DNA of 64,000 nucleotides from Gracilibacillus dipsosauri (GTDB taxonomy: Bacteria; Bacillota; Bacilli; Bacillales; Amphibacillaceae). Of the stretch, positions 1 to 9,534 are shown in pieces. Under the pieces are notes generated by a model, which did no database searches, was not told where the DNA came from, and saw only the letters and a list, made by a program, of their open reading frames with translations. How positions within the stretch are numbered: the first letter of the stretch is position 1; each line of letters opens with the position of its first letter. The stretch is taken from NCBI RefSeq assembly GCF_003176895.1, contig NZ_QGTD01000018.1, forward strand, positions 73,192 to 137,191, given 5' to 3'. A program made the translations under genes and the position numbers.

Positions 1-585
1 GTGATAAATGAGTTGATAAATGCATTAGAAGGTAAAGCAAATAAAATAGATAAGTTTTGTGAAATACCTACTGCCCACAAAATTAAACTAGGAAAAATAG
101 TAGAATTAATAGAATCTTTTAAAAATAGTCGTAAGGATCGGTTAATTCCTAATATGTCGAATGAATTTACTAAAAAGCTATATAGTACATATTTAAGCTA
201 CTTGGCCACTAATGATTTTGGTTACCCTTTAGAAATGCATGTCGATGATAGAGGTTCTTTTACAGAATTTCTTAGAACAATAGATCGTGGACAAGTTTCT
301 GTTAATGTGTCTAAACCTGGTATTACAAAAGGAGAACACTGGCATCATACAAAGAACGAAAAATTTTTAGTGGTTAGCGGAAGAGGCGTTATCCGTTTCA
401 GAAAAATAGATTCAGATGAGATAATAGAATACTTTGTTAATGAGGAGAAATTCGAAGTAATCGATATCCCTGTCGGATATACTCATAACATCGAAAATCT
501 AGGCGATAAAGATATGATTACCATTATGTGGGCAAATGAATTATTTGACCCCAATAGGCCTGATACATACTATCTGGAGGTTTAA
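1..585 (+). CDS. capF: Partial CapF-type UDP-2-acetamido-2,6-dideoxyhexose reductase (C-terminal part)
   Basis: The reading frame is open from the first base, so this is the 3' part of a gene cut by the window edge and the first codon is not a real start. The visible 194 residues are the end of an SDR reductase domain (about residues 1-75) followed by a cupin domain with the HWHHTKNEKFLVVSG and PVGYTHNIENLGD motifs. CapF enzymes join these two domains and make the UDP-L-FucNAc precursor UDP-2-acetamido-2,6-dideoxy-L-talose together with CapE and CapG. The next gene is CapG-like and starts 2 bp downstream. Known CapF proteins are about 370 residues, so roughly half is missing here. The domain assignment is strong; the exact sugar is inferred. 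Confidence 0.88.
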   Translation: MINELINALEGKANKIDKFCEIPTAHKIKLGKIVELIESFKNSRKDRLIPNMSNEFTKKLYSTYLSYLATNDFGYPLEMHVDDRGSFTEFLRTIDRGQVSVNVSKPGITKGEHWHHTKNEKFLVVSGRGVIRFRKIDSDEIIEYFVNEEKFEVIDIPVGYTHNIENLGDKDMITIMWANELFDPNRPDTYYLEV

Positions 586-587
586 GG

Positions 588-1733
588 ATGAAAAAATTAG
601 AGGTGATGACAGTAGTTGGAACAAGACCTGAGATCATAAGGTTATCTGCTGTAATAAATAAATTGAACCAGTCTGAAGCGATTGAACATACACTTGTTCA
701 TACAGGGCAAAATTATGATTATGAATTAAACGAAGTATTCTTTGATGATTTTAATTTAGATATGCCCGATTATTTCTTGAATGCTGCGACAGGTACTGCT
801 GTTGAAACAATCGGGAATATTCTAGTTAAAATAGACCCAATTATGGAAGAAGTACAACCTGATGCTTTTCTAGTACTAGGAGATACGAATAGTTGTTTAT
901 GCGCTATCGCGGCAAAGAGGAAAAAAATCCCTATCTTCCATATGGAAGCGGGAAATCGTTGTTTTGATCAACGAGTACCAGAAGAAACGAACCGTAAAAT
1001 TGTGGATCATACTGCTGATATAAATTTAACATATAGTGACATTGCAAGAGAATATTTACTCAGAGAAGGATTACCAGCAGATCAAATAATAAAAACTGGA
1101 AGTCCTATGTATGAAGTTTTAAATTGGAAAAGAGAAGAAATCGAGAATTCAAATGTGTTAGAACGGTTGGAGCTTAAAGAAAATCAATATTTTGTAGTTT
1201 CTGCGCATAGAGAAGAAAATATTAATTCAGATAAGAATTTTAATAATTTAATTGAAAGTTTAAATGCGATTGCAGAAAAATATAACCTTCCTATTATTGT
1301 TAGTACTCATCCTAGGACTAGAAAAATGATCGATTCAAGTGGGGTTCAATTACATCCATTAGTTCAAACGATGAAACCTTTAGGATTTAATGATTATAAT
1401 AAATTGCAAATAAATTCTCGTGCGGTTTTAAGTGATAGTGGTACAATTAGTGAGGAATCTTCCATTCTTAAATTTAAAGCTTTAAATTTAAGAGAAGCCC
1501 ATGAAAGACCAGAAGCAATGGAAGAAGGATCAGTCATGATGGTCGGACTTAAAAAGGATAGAGTATTACAAGGATTAGAAATATTGGAAATCCAGAAAAG
1601 GAATACCCTACGTCTAGTGCGTGATTATAGTATGCCGAATGTTTCTGAGAAAGTTGTACGAATTATTTTGTCCTATACAGATTATGTTAATAGAAAAGTT
1701 TGGCGCAAAGCGGGTGAGGATTGTGAATTTTAA
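588..1733 (+). CDS. capG: UDP-N-acetylglucosamine 2-epimerase family, CapG/FnlC type
   Basis: The 381-residue protein is a GT-B-fold, non-hydrolysing UDP-HexNAc 2-epimerase. It begins with the family signature VVGTRPEIIRLSAVI and carries the conserved FHMEAGNRCFDQRVPEE segment and the DSGTISEESS loop that holds the nucleotide. The full CapG-like length, and the position right after CapF, suggest that it converts the L-talose intermediate to UDP-L-FucNAc (N-acetyl-L-fucosamine) rather than acting as a plain WecB. It begins 2 bp after capF, with AGGAGG-like sequence inside the end of that gene (ggaggtttaaggATG). Cytosolic, nucleotide-sugar pathway. The alternative is UDP-ManNAc synthesis. Confidence 0.88.
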   Translation: MKKLEVMTVVGTRPEIIRLSAVINKLNQSEAIEHTLVHTGQNYDYELNEVFFDDFNLDMPDYFLNAATGTAVETIGNILVKIDPIMEEVQPDAFLVLGDTNSCLCAIAAKRKKIPIFHMEAGNRCFDQRVPEETNRKIVDHTADINLTYSDIAREYLLREGLPADQIIKTGSPMYEVLNWKREEIENSNVLERLELKENQYFVVSAHREENINSDKNFNNLIESLNAIAEKYNLPIIVSTHPRTRKMIDSSGVQLHPLVQTMKPLGFNDYNKLQINSRAVLSDSGTISEESSILKFKALNLREAHERPEAMEEGSVMMVGLKKDRVLQGLEILEIQKRNTLRLVRDYSMPNVSEKVVRIILSYTDYVNRKVWRKAGEDCEF

Positions 1734-2337
1734 ATACTTATTTGCCAAAGTTATAAAAAAAATTCAGTTACCTGCGATAAAAGACTCTAATATTGATACA
1801 ACTTCTAGAGTTTGTAGTGCCTCACAAATTGTTAATAGTAAATTAGGAAAGTATTCATATATTGGAAATTACTGTCGGCTAAATAGTGTAGTTGTAGGGA
1901 AATTTTGTTCGATAGCTGATGGCTGTGTTATAGGAGGAGCAAGTCATCCAATGGAATGGGTATCAACATCTCCTGTTTTTCATAATGGCAAGAATATACT
2001 GAGAAAAAATTTTTCTACCCACTCTTTTCAAACCAATAAAGAAACAATAATAGAAAACGATGTATGGATTGGGAGTAATTGTCTTATAAAAAGTGGTGTC
2101 AAAATCCAAAATGGTGCTGTAGTAGGTATGGGCTCTATAGTGACTAAAGACATTGGGCCATATGAGATATGGGCAGGTAATCCTGCAAAGCTAATTCGCA
2201 AAAGATTTGATGACGAAAAAATTAAACACTTGTTGCAAATAAATTGGTGGGACTGGGAAGAGGAAATGCTAACAAAAAATGCTAAATATTTCAATAACGT
2301 CAATAAATTGTTAAAAGTAAAGGAGGAACTAAAATGA
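1723..2337 (+). CDS. Left-handed beta-helix acetyltransferase (CatB/capsule O-acetyltransferase family)
   Basis: The 204-residue product has hexapeptide repeats (around SKLGKYSYIGNYCRL and VVGKFCSIADG). It also has the GASHPMEW active-site histidine segment and the VWIGSNCLIKSGVKI and IWAGNPAKLIRKRF end motifs typical of xenobiotic/capsule acetyltransferases of the CatB group. An open frame extends upstream to 1621, but the GTG at 1723 has GGTGA five bases ahead and gives the normal N-terminus. It overlaps capG by 11 bp. In this locus it probably O- or N-acetylates a sugar of the repeat unit, using acetyl-CoA. The acceptor cannot be read from sequence. Confidence 0.8.
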   Translation: MNFKYLFAKVIKKIQLPAIKDSNIDTTSRVCSASQIVNSKLGKYSYIGNYCRLNSVVVGKFCSIADGCVIGGASHPMEWVSTSPVFHNGKNILRKNFSTHSFQTNKETIIENDVWIGSNCLIKSGVKIQNGAVVGMGSIVTKDIGPYEIWAGNPAKLIRKRFDDEKIKHLLQINWWDWEEEMLTKNAKYFNNVNKLLKVKEELK

Positions 2338-3503
2338 AAGTTCTTCACATATGTCTTGCAGCATTTTATATAGATAATTTTTCATATCAAGAGAATCTAC
2401 TTCCAAAGTACCATAAAAAAAACGGATTGAAAGTAGAAATAATTGCTTCTCTCGAGTCATTTGATGCAAATGGTAATAGGATAAAGTTGAATAAAGAATG
2501 TGAGTATATTAATGAGCATGGGATAAAAGTAAAGAGATTAAATTATAAAGGTACAAAAATAGCAAGGAAATTACGAATCTATAAAGGTACATACGAAGCA
2601 ATCTGTGAAGCTGATCCAAATATAATTTTTATTCACGGATGTCAATTTATGGATATAAAAGAGGTTGTTAGGTATGTAAAAAGCAAACCTAATATAAAAA
2701 TCTATGTGGATAATCATGCGGATTTCTCAAATAGCGCTACTAATTATTTTTCACGAACGTTTTTACATGGTTTTATATGGAAGAAGTGTGCGCAATTAAT
2801 TGAACCATATACAAAAAAGTTTTATGGTGTTTTACCTGCTCGAGTCGACTTTCTGAAAGATGTCTATAAACTTCCTAAAGAAAAAGTAGACTTGTTATTA
2901 ATGGGAGCTGATGATGAGAAAGTAAAGCTAGCTAACGATACTACTCTGAAAAATAATTTAAGGGAAAAGTATAGAATAAATAAGGATGATTTCTTAATAG
3001 TAACAGGTGGGAAAATAGATAATGCAAAAAAGCAAACTTTTTTGCTCATGAAAGCTGTACAAAAATTAAATAACCCAAAAGTAAAATTATTAGTATTTGG
3101 CTCAGTAATCGAGGAATTACAAAGTGAACTTAATAGCTTAACTGATAATGAAAAGATTATATTTATAGGTTGGTTAGATTCTGATGAAACTTATAAACAT
3201 TTTGCAATAGCAGATTTAGTTGTCTTTCCAGGAAGACATTCAGTATTTTGGGAACAAGTTGCGGGAATTGGGGTTCCAATGTTAGTAAAATATTGGGAGG
3301 GAACTACACATATTAATATTGGCGGTAATTGTGAATTCCTATACGAAGATACAACAAGTGAATTATTGAATAAGTTAAATGAGTTAGTGTCTCAACCCGA
3401 AAAAATTGAATATATGAAAAACATTGCTAGAGAATTAGGAGATAATGAATTTTCATATAATATGATTGCTAAAAAAAGTGTTCAATACTTAGGTATGCAC
3501 TAA
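2334..3503 (+). CDS. Glycosyltransferase, group 1-like
   Basis: This 389-residue protein overlaps the acetyltransferase stop as ATGA and has AGGAGG seven bases before its ATG. The C-terminal half has the Rossmann organisation of GT-B enzymes: LIVTGGKIDNAKKQ (about 223-236), LLVFGSVIEE, IIFIGWLDSDETYKHFAIADLVVFPGRHS and VAGIGVPMLV, where a GT4 enzyme would have its nucleotide-sugar binding loop. The strict EX7E motif of family GT4 is not evident, so it is a divergent member. It should transfer one sugar onto the lipid-linked repeat unit at the inner face of the membrane. Donor and linkage are unknown. Confidence 0.78.
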   Translation: MKVLHICLAAFYIDNFSYQENLLPKYHKKNGLKVEIIASLESFDANGNRIKLNKECEYINEHGIKVKRLNYKGTKIARKLRIYKGTYEAICEADPNIIFIHGCQFMDIKEVVRYVKSKPNIKIYVDNHADFSNSATNYFSRTFLHGFIWKKCAQLIEPYTKKFYGVLPARVDFLKDVYKLPKEKVDLLLMGADDEKVKLANDTTLKNNLREKYRINKDDFLIVTGGKIDNAKKQTFLLMKAVQKLNNPKVKLLVFGSVIEELQSELNSLTDNEKIIFIGWLDSDETYKHFAIADLVVFPGRHSVFWEQVAGIGVPMLVKYWEGTTHINIGGNCEFLYEDTTSELLNKLNELVSQPEKIEYMKNIARELGDNEFSYNMIAKKSVQYLGMH

Positions 3504-3528
3504 AAGCTTGAAGACAGTGGTGAATTGA

Positions 3529-4752
3529 ATGATTTTATTATTATTATTATTTCTTTTTATAGATGAGTTATATCCGGTTGTAAACAATTTATTGGGTCTA
3601 TCCTACAGTAGTTTTATATATAGAACTCTTTCCGTATTGTCATTTATAATAGTTATAGTTACATTTCTGTTAACCTTCTATAAATCAAGAAGGATTTCAA
3701 AAAAAATGATTTTGATTATTTTATTTTCTATAACTATTGCTGTGTTATTGTGTACTAGTTATCTTATTTATCCAGATAAAGATACTTTTGTAAAAACTAA
3801 TATTTTGATAGCAATTTTTAAAACTGTTCCTTCAATACTAGTAGCATATATTATAACAAAAACGAAAAAAGTAAATATTTATAATGCAATTTTTGCTATT
3901 AACATCTTTATGACTATATCATTATTGAAATATTTATTATTAAATGCGAGCGGTATATTAGTAAATTTATCGATCAATTTTGGCGGAGTTAATTATAATG
4001 ACTATTCATACATATCTGCACTCAATATCGCATTAGGTTTTTACCTTATTTATTATCAAATGGCCAATAGTAAATCTTTAAGGTTAGTATTTTTAACTAT
4101 AACTACCTTAATGATATCTTATTTATCAGTTATATTGTCTGGTGGTAGGGGGGCTTTATTAGTAAGTATTATTTTACTAATTGTTTTTCTTCTAACTATA
4201 TTTAAAAAATATTCTGTTAATTTTAATCTAAAAAAATTATTAGTGATAAGTATAACTTTTATCGGTGTATCTATAATTGGTAGCTTATTCCTAAATAATA
4301 ATGATTCAATAATTCAGGGTCTACAAAGAGGGTTTAGTTTTTTAAATGGTGACGATGGTTTAATAGACTGGGATAATACTTCTGGTCGATTAAATATATA
4401 CAAACATTCCTGGCAATTGATTACTGAGAGGCCAATTTTAGGTTATGGAATAGGTGCAGTATTTTTTATTCATCCGGTCGCTAGATTTTCACACAATATT
4501 TTTTTAGACATTTTATTAGATGGAGGAATTATATTTTTATTAATATCATTATTAATAATTATTAGTGTAAGCACAAAAGCATTAAAAAGAGTATTAAAGC
4601 CAAATTATTATTTATTCTTTAACCTTTTTCTTTTTTCTTTCCTAAATTTATTAACTGGGAGTAATTATTTTTTAGAACCAATTTTTTGGTTTTCGATAAC
4701 AGCTATTTTTTTATTAAATGACGATAAAAGTTATATTGAAGGAGCCAAATAA
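3529..4752 (+). CDS. O-antigen/capsule polymerase (Wzy-like)
   Basis: A 407-residue, highly hydrophobic protein with about ten or more membrane segments. The C-terminal third contains the Wzy_C/O-antigen ligase pattern: SGRLNIYKHSWQLI, then RPILGYGIGAVFF, a conserved HN in FSHNIFLDILLDGG, and a final run of helices. Polymerases of this type join undecaprenyl-linked repeat units outside the membrane. It lies 25 bp after the glycosyltransferase; the ATG at 3529 has only a weak ribosome site. The gene is very AT-rich, as is usual for polymerase genes. A ligase role is possible in principle, but the flippase nearby supports Wzx/Wzy-type assembly. Confidence 0.82.
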   Translation: MILLLLLFLFIDELYPVVNNLLGLSYSSFIYRTLSVLSFIIVIVTFLLTFYKSRRISKKMILIILFSITIAVLLCTSYLIYPDKDTFVKTNILIAIFKTVPSILVAYIITKTKKVNIYNAIFAINIFMTISLLKYLLLNASGILVNLSINFGGVNYNDYSYISALNIALGFYLIYYQMANSKSLRLVFLTITTLMISYLSVILSGGRGALLVSIILLIVFLLTIFKKYSVNFNLKKLLVISITFIGVSIIGSLFLNNNDSIIQGLQRGFSFLNGDDGLIDWDNTSGRLNIYKHSWQLITERPILGYGIGAVFFIHPVARFSHNIFLDILLDGGIIFLLISLLIIISVSTKALKRVLKPNYYLFFNLFLFSFLNLLTGSNYFLEPIFWFSITAIFLLNDDKSYIEGAK

Positions 4753-5837
4753 TGAAAAAAATAGTATTTTTTATATCTTCAGCAGCTACTGGAGGAGGAA
4801 TACAAAGATCTGCTTCTATGATAACAAGTGAATTGGATAAGGAAGAGAAATATTCGATCACGGTAGTTTCTTTGTATAATTATGATAAAAGAAAATATGA
4901 CTATGGAAAGAATACAAAACATTTAAAAGGATCAATAGAAAGTACTAACAATGCAAAAAAAATAATATATAAAGCAAAACAAGAATGTCGAAATTTATTT
5001 TTAAATCTAGAATTTGATTCAATTATTATTGAAGGGTTAGGTTTAATACCTTTTATTCCTAAAAAAATCCTGAGAAATAAAGCTATTAATAAGATAGTTC
5101 GGGATCATACTGGATATAGCAATTTCAAGAAATATGGCCTGACATGGTTTGGGCTAAAAATGTCACTGAAATATATGGACCGAATAATAGTTCTAACAAA
5201 AGAGAATTTACTAGAATATTCACAATTATTCTCAAAATATAGAGATAAATTTATGGTAATACCTAATACTGTTTCATCTAACATTAAACGCTTCTCATAC
5301 AATAGTAACAATAAGAAAATCTGTTTTATTGGAAGATTAAGTAATGAAAAAGGTCCCGACATGGCAATAGAGGCTTTTTCAAAGGTGCTAAATGTCAATG
5401 AATATAGTGAATGGAAATTAGATTTATATGGAACAGGACCTATGTTAAATTATCTAAAGTCTATAGTCCATGATAAAAAGCTTGAAAGAAACGTATTTTT
5501 CAAAGGTTACGAGAGTAATATTAAAGATATTTATAATAAATATGCTTTTCTATTAGTATCTTCAAAGTTTGAGTCCTTTGGCCTTGTTATATTAGAAGCA
5601 TTAAAGGCAGGGATACCTGTTGTATCTTTTGACTGTAATTACGGACCGAGATCGCTAATAAAGGATGGAGAAAACGGTTTATTGGTGACGAACGGAGATA
5701 AAGAAGAATTATCAAAGGCGATATATAGTTTGATTTCGAATGAAAATTTAAGAAATCAACTTGCAAAAAATACTGATCAAATAGATTCAGAATTTGACTA
5801 TTTCAAAGTTATAACAAAATGGGAAAATGTTATTTAG
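4752..5837 (+). CDS. Glycosyltransferase family 4
   Basis: The 361-residue product starts with the glycine-rich N-terminal loop SAATGGGIQRSASM. It contains CFIGRLSNEKGPDMAIEAF (about 191-209), VFFKGYESNIKDIYNKY and the EX7E signature ESFGLVILEALKAGIPVV, which together define a retaining GT4 enzyme. Its start overlaps the polymerase stop by one base (TAATG), indicating translational coupling. It is expected to act in the cytosol on the undecaprenyl-PP-linked oligosaccharide. The C-terminus (FKVITKWENVI) is a normal end. Donor sugar unknown; UDP-FucNAc or UDP-uronate are candidates given the precursor genes in the locus. Confidence 0.88.
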   Translation: MKKIVFFISSAATGGGIQRSASMITSELDKEEKYSITVVSLYNYDKRKYDYGKNTKHLKGSIESTNNAKKIIYKAKQECRNLFLNLEFDSIIIEGLGLIPFIPKKILRNKAINKIVRDHTGYSNFKKYGLTWFGLKMSLKYMDRIIVLTKENLLEYSQLFSKYRDKFMVIPNTVSSNIKRFSYNSNNKKICFIGRLSNEKGPDMAIEAFSKVLNVNEYSEWKLDLYGTGPMLNYLKSIVHDKKLERNVFFKGYESNIKDIYNKYAFLLVSSKFESFGLVILEALKAGIPVVSFDCNYGPRSLIKDGENGLLVTNGDKEELSKAIYSLISNENLRNQLAKNTDQIDSEFDYFKVITKWENVI

Positions 5838-5850
5838 GAAAGTTGGATAA

Positions 5851-7074
5851 ATGATGAAAATTACCTTTATAAGTAGATATGGAAGCAAAAATTTAGGTGA
5901 TGAATTAATTGTAAGGGAATTAGAAGAACTTCTTTTAAGATTTACCAACGACTTAGATAGGTATAGCTTTAACTTAGTACATTATAGTAGTTTAGAAGCT
6001 TCATTTAAGTATAATCATAAAAACAGTGTTTCATTGCAAAATAAAACTCGTAAAAAAGGATTTTATAAAAAATACTTAAGAGAATTTTACTTCGTAGCAA
6101 TTCTTAGAAACTATCTTAATAAAAAAAGAGCAAGGTCTAATATAAATATAAGTCAATATAAAGAAAAATTAGTTAATGCTGATGCCCTTATTATAGGTGG
6201 TGGAAATGCGATATTCGATACTGAAAAATACTCTTCGTCATACTATTATTTTGACTTAATTATCAATGAAGCAAGAAAACTAAATATACCAATCTTTGTT
6301 TTGAATGTTGGTATTGGCCCTTTTCAAACCAAGCGACAACATAAAAAAGCTATTGAAACATTAGCTAAGGCAGATTATATTACAGTTAGAGACGAACATT
6401 CATATAAATTACTTGAATCTATAAACCAAAAAGAAAAAAAATTATATAAAACTGTTGATCCAGTTTTATTTCTCAAAAACGATGCAAAGAAAATTGTTAC
6501 TAACGGTTTTCATGTTGGAATAACCGTCATGGATATAAGACTAGCTAATTATACAGAGACGCAATATATAAACTATATTAAAAATATAAAATTTCTAATA
6601 ACGTATCTGTTAGAAAATACTGATTATAAGATTACTGTATTTTGCACTGAATTAAAAGATAGTATTGCTACTATTGATTTGGAATATATGCTGAATAAAT
6701 TTGATAAAAATAAGTTAACAATTCATAATGATAATGATTTAAATAGTATTTTAACAATCTACAAAAATATAGATACATTATTTGGTACTAGAATGCATTC
6801 TGTTATAATTGCTTTTTCAAAAGGAATCCCATTTATAGGTTTAAATTGGCAACAAAAAGTAGATGGTTTTTTTAAAGTGGTAAATTATCAAGAAAATTTA
6901 TATGAATTTAATGATTTTATAAATAGTTTTAATATTATTGTAGACAAGTTAGAAAAGATAAAAACTAATTATAGTATTGAAAGAGAATTAATCTTTAAAA
7001 AGAAGGAAGAATTACAACCATTGTATGAATTAAACAAAGTATTACTAGAGGAAATGTTAATGAATGTGGATTAA
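5851..7074 (+). CDS. Polysaccharide pyruvyl transferase family protein
   Basis: The 407-residue protein shows the PF04230 pattern. It has SRYGSKNLGDELIVREL at the N-terminus, the GGGNAIFD loop (about 116-123), LNVGIGPF, ADYITVRDEHSYKLL, and the C-terminal LFGTRMHSVIIAFSKGIPFIG that binds the acceptor or donor phosphate. Members such as CsaB, WcaK and EpsO transfer pyruvate from PEP to form ketals on sugars. It lies 13 bp after the GT4 gene. Two ATG codons (5851 and 5854) compete and no strong ribosome site separates them. A negatively charged ketal on the polysaccharide is the likely result. Some members of the family have other or unknown substrates. Confidence 0.85.
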   Translation: MMKITFISRYGSKNLGDELIVRELEELLLRFTNDLDRYSFNLVHYSSLEASFKYNHKNSVSLQNKTRKKGFYKKYLREFYFVAILRNYLNKKRARSNINISQYKEKLVNADALIIGGGNAIFDTEKYSSSYYYFDLIINEARKLNIPIFVLNVGIGPFQTKRQHKKAIETLAKADYITVRDEHSYKLLESINQKEKKLYKTVDPVLFLKNDAKKIVTNGFHVGITVMDIRLANYTETQYINYIKNIKFLITYLLENTDYKITVFCTELKDSIATIDLEYMLNKFDKNKLTIHNDNDLNSILTIYKNIDTLFGTRMHSVIIAFSKGIPFIGLNWQQKVDGFFKVVNYQENLYEFNDFINSFNIIVDKLEKIKTNYSIERELIFKKKEELQPLYELNKVLLEEMLMNVD

Positions 7075-7097
7075 AAACAGTTTTGAAAGGGTAAGAC

Positions 7098-8612
7098 ATG
7101 AAAAATTTATTTTTTAATTTAGGGGCGTCGTTTGTAACTTTTTTTATTACTGCTTTAATAAGTTTTTGGATGACCCCTTTTATAATTACTAATATTGGAA
7201 CAGAAGCTTATGGCTTTATACCTCTAACTCAAAATATAATAAGTATTCTAACTATTTTGACCTTATCGTTAAGCTCGGTAATTGCACGCTTTATCACAAT
7301 TGAAATTACAAAAGATAATATAAGGGGTGCACAAGAATATTTTAATACATATTTGATAGCTTCTTTCTTTGGTTCAATTTTTATTATGTTAATAGTGGTT
7401 ACTTTAATAATTAATTTAGAGAAATTAATTAATATCCCTACCAATTTTATAATTGAAGTGAAATTAGCTGTATTTTTAAGTGGAATAATGATAATTTTGT
7501 CATTATTTAAATCACTATTTTTTTCTGCTGCTTTTTCACAGAATAGAATTTATTTAAATAAATCTATTGATGTCCTAAATGCTGTTATAAAAGGTTTAAT
7601 GACTTATTTACTATTAGTTATTTTCACTCCTAAAATTTGGTATGTTAACTTAAGTGCAATGGTTTCAACATTAATTACTCTAGTTTTAAGTATATATATT
7701 TTTAAAAAACTAATGCCTATTATAAAAATAAAATTAGAACAATTTAGTTTTACTAGATTAAAAGAACTTCTCAACGCTGGTATGTGGATAGCTGTAGGAC
7801 AAATTGGAGTAGTTTTATTTTTAGCAGTTGAAATTTTGATTGCTAATATCACACTAGGTCCACTAGAGGCAGGTATATATGCTGCAATGATTCAATTTCC
7901 TCTATTATTACGTAATATAGCTAACTCTATATCTGTAGTTTTTGCCCCAGTCATAATTAACAGATATGCAAATAATAATCAAAAGGGATTACTTAATTAT
8001 TCCAATAAATCTGTTAAAATTAATGGTCTCCTTATTGTACTTCCAGCGACTATTCTTTGTGGTTTTGCAGAACCTATATTAAATTTATGGCTTGGAAAAG
8101 AATTTTTAGATTACAAATGGATACTTATTATTAGCTCAAGTTATTTAATATTTACATTATCACCGTTGCCACTTGTGCATGTTTTCACTGCAGTTAATAA
8201 ATTGAAAATTCCCGGAATTACGACTATAATTTTTGGTTTGATAAATTTCTCGATTGCATATAGCTTATCTGCTTTCACTTCGTTAGGTCTTTATGGAATT
8301 GTAATAGGTGGCGCAGTTGGATTAATACTCAAAAATACTATTTTTACCCCAATTTATTGCTCTAGAATAACGAACCAATCCTATTTAGTCTATTTTAAAG
8401 GAATGATAGAGCCTATTGTTGGTGGAGTATTTATAATATTTATTTGCATTATTTTACAGAAATTAGTTAATATAAATAATTGGATTATACTAATATTAAT
8501 GATAATAACTATTTCGATAACTTATATAATTTTTGTTTTTGTTTTACTATTATCTAAAAATGAAAAAAACATAATTATTACTACTTGTAAAAGATTTTTA
8601 AAAATAAAATGA
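7098..8612 (+). CDS. Oligosaccharide flippase (Wzx, MATE/MVF superfamily)
   Basis: A 504-residue polytopic membrane protein with about 12-14 predicted helices. The N-terminus (SFVTFFITALISFWMTPFIITNIGTEAYGF) is the typical first helix and loop of polysaccharide flippases, with charged cytoplasmic loops between helix pairs. It should flip undecaprenyl-linked repeat units to the outer face for the Wzy polymerase. It has AAGGG eight bases before the ATG and sits 23 bp after the pyruvyltransferase gene. Only 21 bp separates it from cysD and no terminator is visible between them, so the sulfate genes are probably on the same transcript. Confidence 0.88.
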   Translation: MKNLFFNLGASFVTFFITALISFWMTPFIITNIGTEAYGFIPLTQNIISILTILTLSLSSVIARFITIEITKDNIRGAQEYFNTYLIASFFGSIFIMLIVVTLIINLEKLINIPTNFIIEVKLAVFLSGIMIILSLFKSLFFSAAFSQNRIYLNKSIDVLNAVIKGLMTYLLLVIFTPKIWYVNLSAMVSTLITLVLSIYIFKKLMPIIKIKLEQFSFTRLKELLNAGMWIAVGQIGVVLFLAVEILIANITLGPLEAGIYAAMIQFPLLLRNIANSISVVFAPVIINRYANNNQKGLLNYSNKSVKINGLLIVLPATILCGFAEPILNLWLGKEFLDYKWILIISSSYLIFTLSPLPLVHVFTAVNKLKIPGITTIIFGLINFSIAYSLSAFTSLGLYGIVIGGAVGLILKNTIFTPIYCSRITNQSYLVYFKGMIEPIVGGVFIIFICIILQKLVNINNWIILILMIITISITYIIFVFVLLLSKNEKNIIITTCKRFLKIK

Positions 8613-8633
8613 ATATTATAGGAGGATTTATCA

Positions 8634-9533
8634 TTGACACAATTATCACACCTCGACCAACTCGAGGCAGAAGCAATCTACATAATACGCGAAGTAGCCG
8701 CAGAGTGTGAAAAACCAGTAATGCTTTACTCTATTGGTAAAGATAGCTCTGTTATGCTACATCTAGCCATGAAGGCTTTTTATCCGGAGAAACCACCATT
8801 TCCGTTTTTACATGTTAATACAACATGGAAATTCAAAGAAATGATTGAATTTCGTGATCGAAAAGCGAAGGAACTTGGTATTGAAATGATTGAACATATT
8901 AACCAAGAAGGGGTAGAGCAAGGAATCAACCCATTTGATCATGGTTCATCCTATACAGATATCATGAAAACACAAGCATTGAAGCAAGCGCTAGACATGC
9001 ATCAATTCGATGCTGCCTTTGGTGGGGGACGACGTGATGAGGAAAAATCTCGTGCGAAAGAGCGTATCTTCTCCTTCCGTAATAAAAATCATGCATGGGA
9101 TCCGAAAAATCAAAAACCGGAAATGTGGAAGCTATATAATACCAAAATTAATAAAGGCGAAAGTATGCGTGTTTTCCCACTCTCTAACTGGACAGAGAAG
9201 GATATTTGGCAGTATATTCGCCAGGAAAATATCGATATCGTTCCACTTTATTTCGCAAAGGAAAGACCAGTCGTCTACCGAGATGGAAATATCGTGATGG
9301 TAGATGATGATCGATTGAAATTAGAACCGGGGGAGAAGATTGAACAGAAAAAGGTTCGCTTCCGTACACTAGGCTGTTACCCTCTTACTGGTGGTATTGA
9401 ATCAGAGGCGGATACGTTAGATGAAATCATCGACGAGACATTAGGTGCTGTTTCATCAGAACGTACGAGTCGGGTTATTGATCAAGAAGCTGCTGGTAGC
9501 ATGGAACGTCGTAAGAGAGAGGGGTATTTCTAG
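8634..9533 (+). CDS. cysD: Sulfate adenylyltransferase subunit 2 (small subunit)
   Basis: The 299-residue protein is the ATP-pyrophosphatase subunit that makes APS from sulfate and ATP, working with the CysN GTPase. The PP-loop SIGKDSS lies at residues 33-39; [16 protein letters not shown] and [10 protein letters not shown] are family signatures, and the C-terminus ends RRKREGYF as in CysD proteins. A TTG start at 8634 is set by AGGAGG eight bases upstream. Bacillus species normally use the unrelated single-chain Sat enzyme, so the two-subunit type here is a sign of transfer. The position right behind the flippase suggests that the APS/PAPS made here serves polysaccharide sulfation rather than assimilation; no cysH or sulfite reductase gene is in the window. 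Confidence 0.95.
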   Translation: MTQLSHLDQLEAEAIYIIREVAAECEKPVMLYSIGKDSSVMLHLAMKAFYPEKPPFPFLHVNTTWKFKEMIEFRDRKAKELGIEMIEHINQEGVEQGINPFDHGSSYTDIMKTQALKQALDMHQFDAAFGGGRRDEEKSRAKERIFSFRNKNHAWDPKNQKPEMWKLYNTKINKGESMRVFPLSNWTEKDIWQYIRQENIDIVPLYFAKERPVVYRDGNIVMVDDDRLKLEPGEKIEQKKVRFRTLGCYPLTGGIESEADTLDEIIDETLGAVSSERTSRVIDQEAAGSMERRKREGYF

Positions 9534-9534
9534 A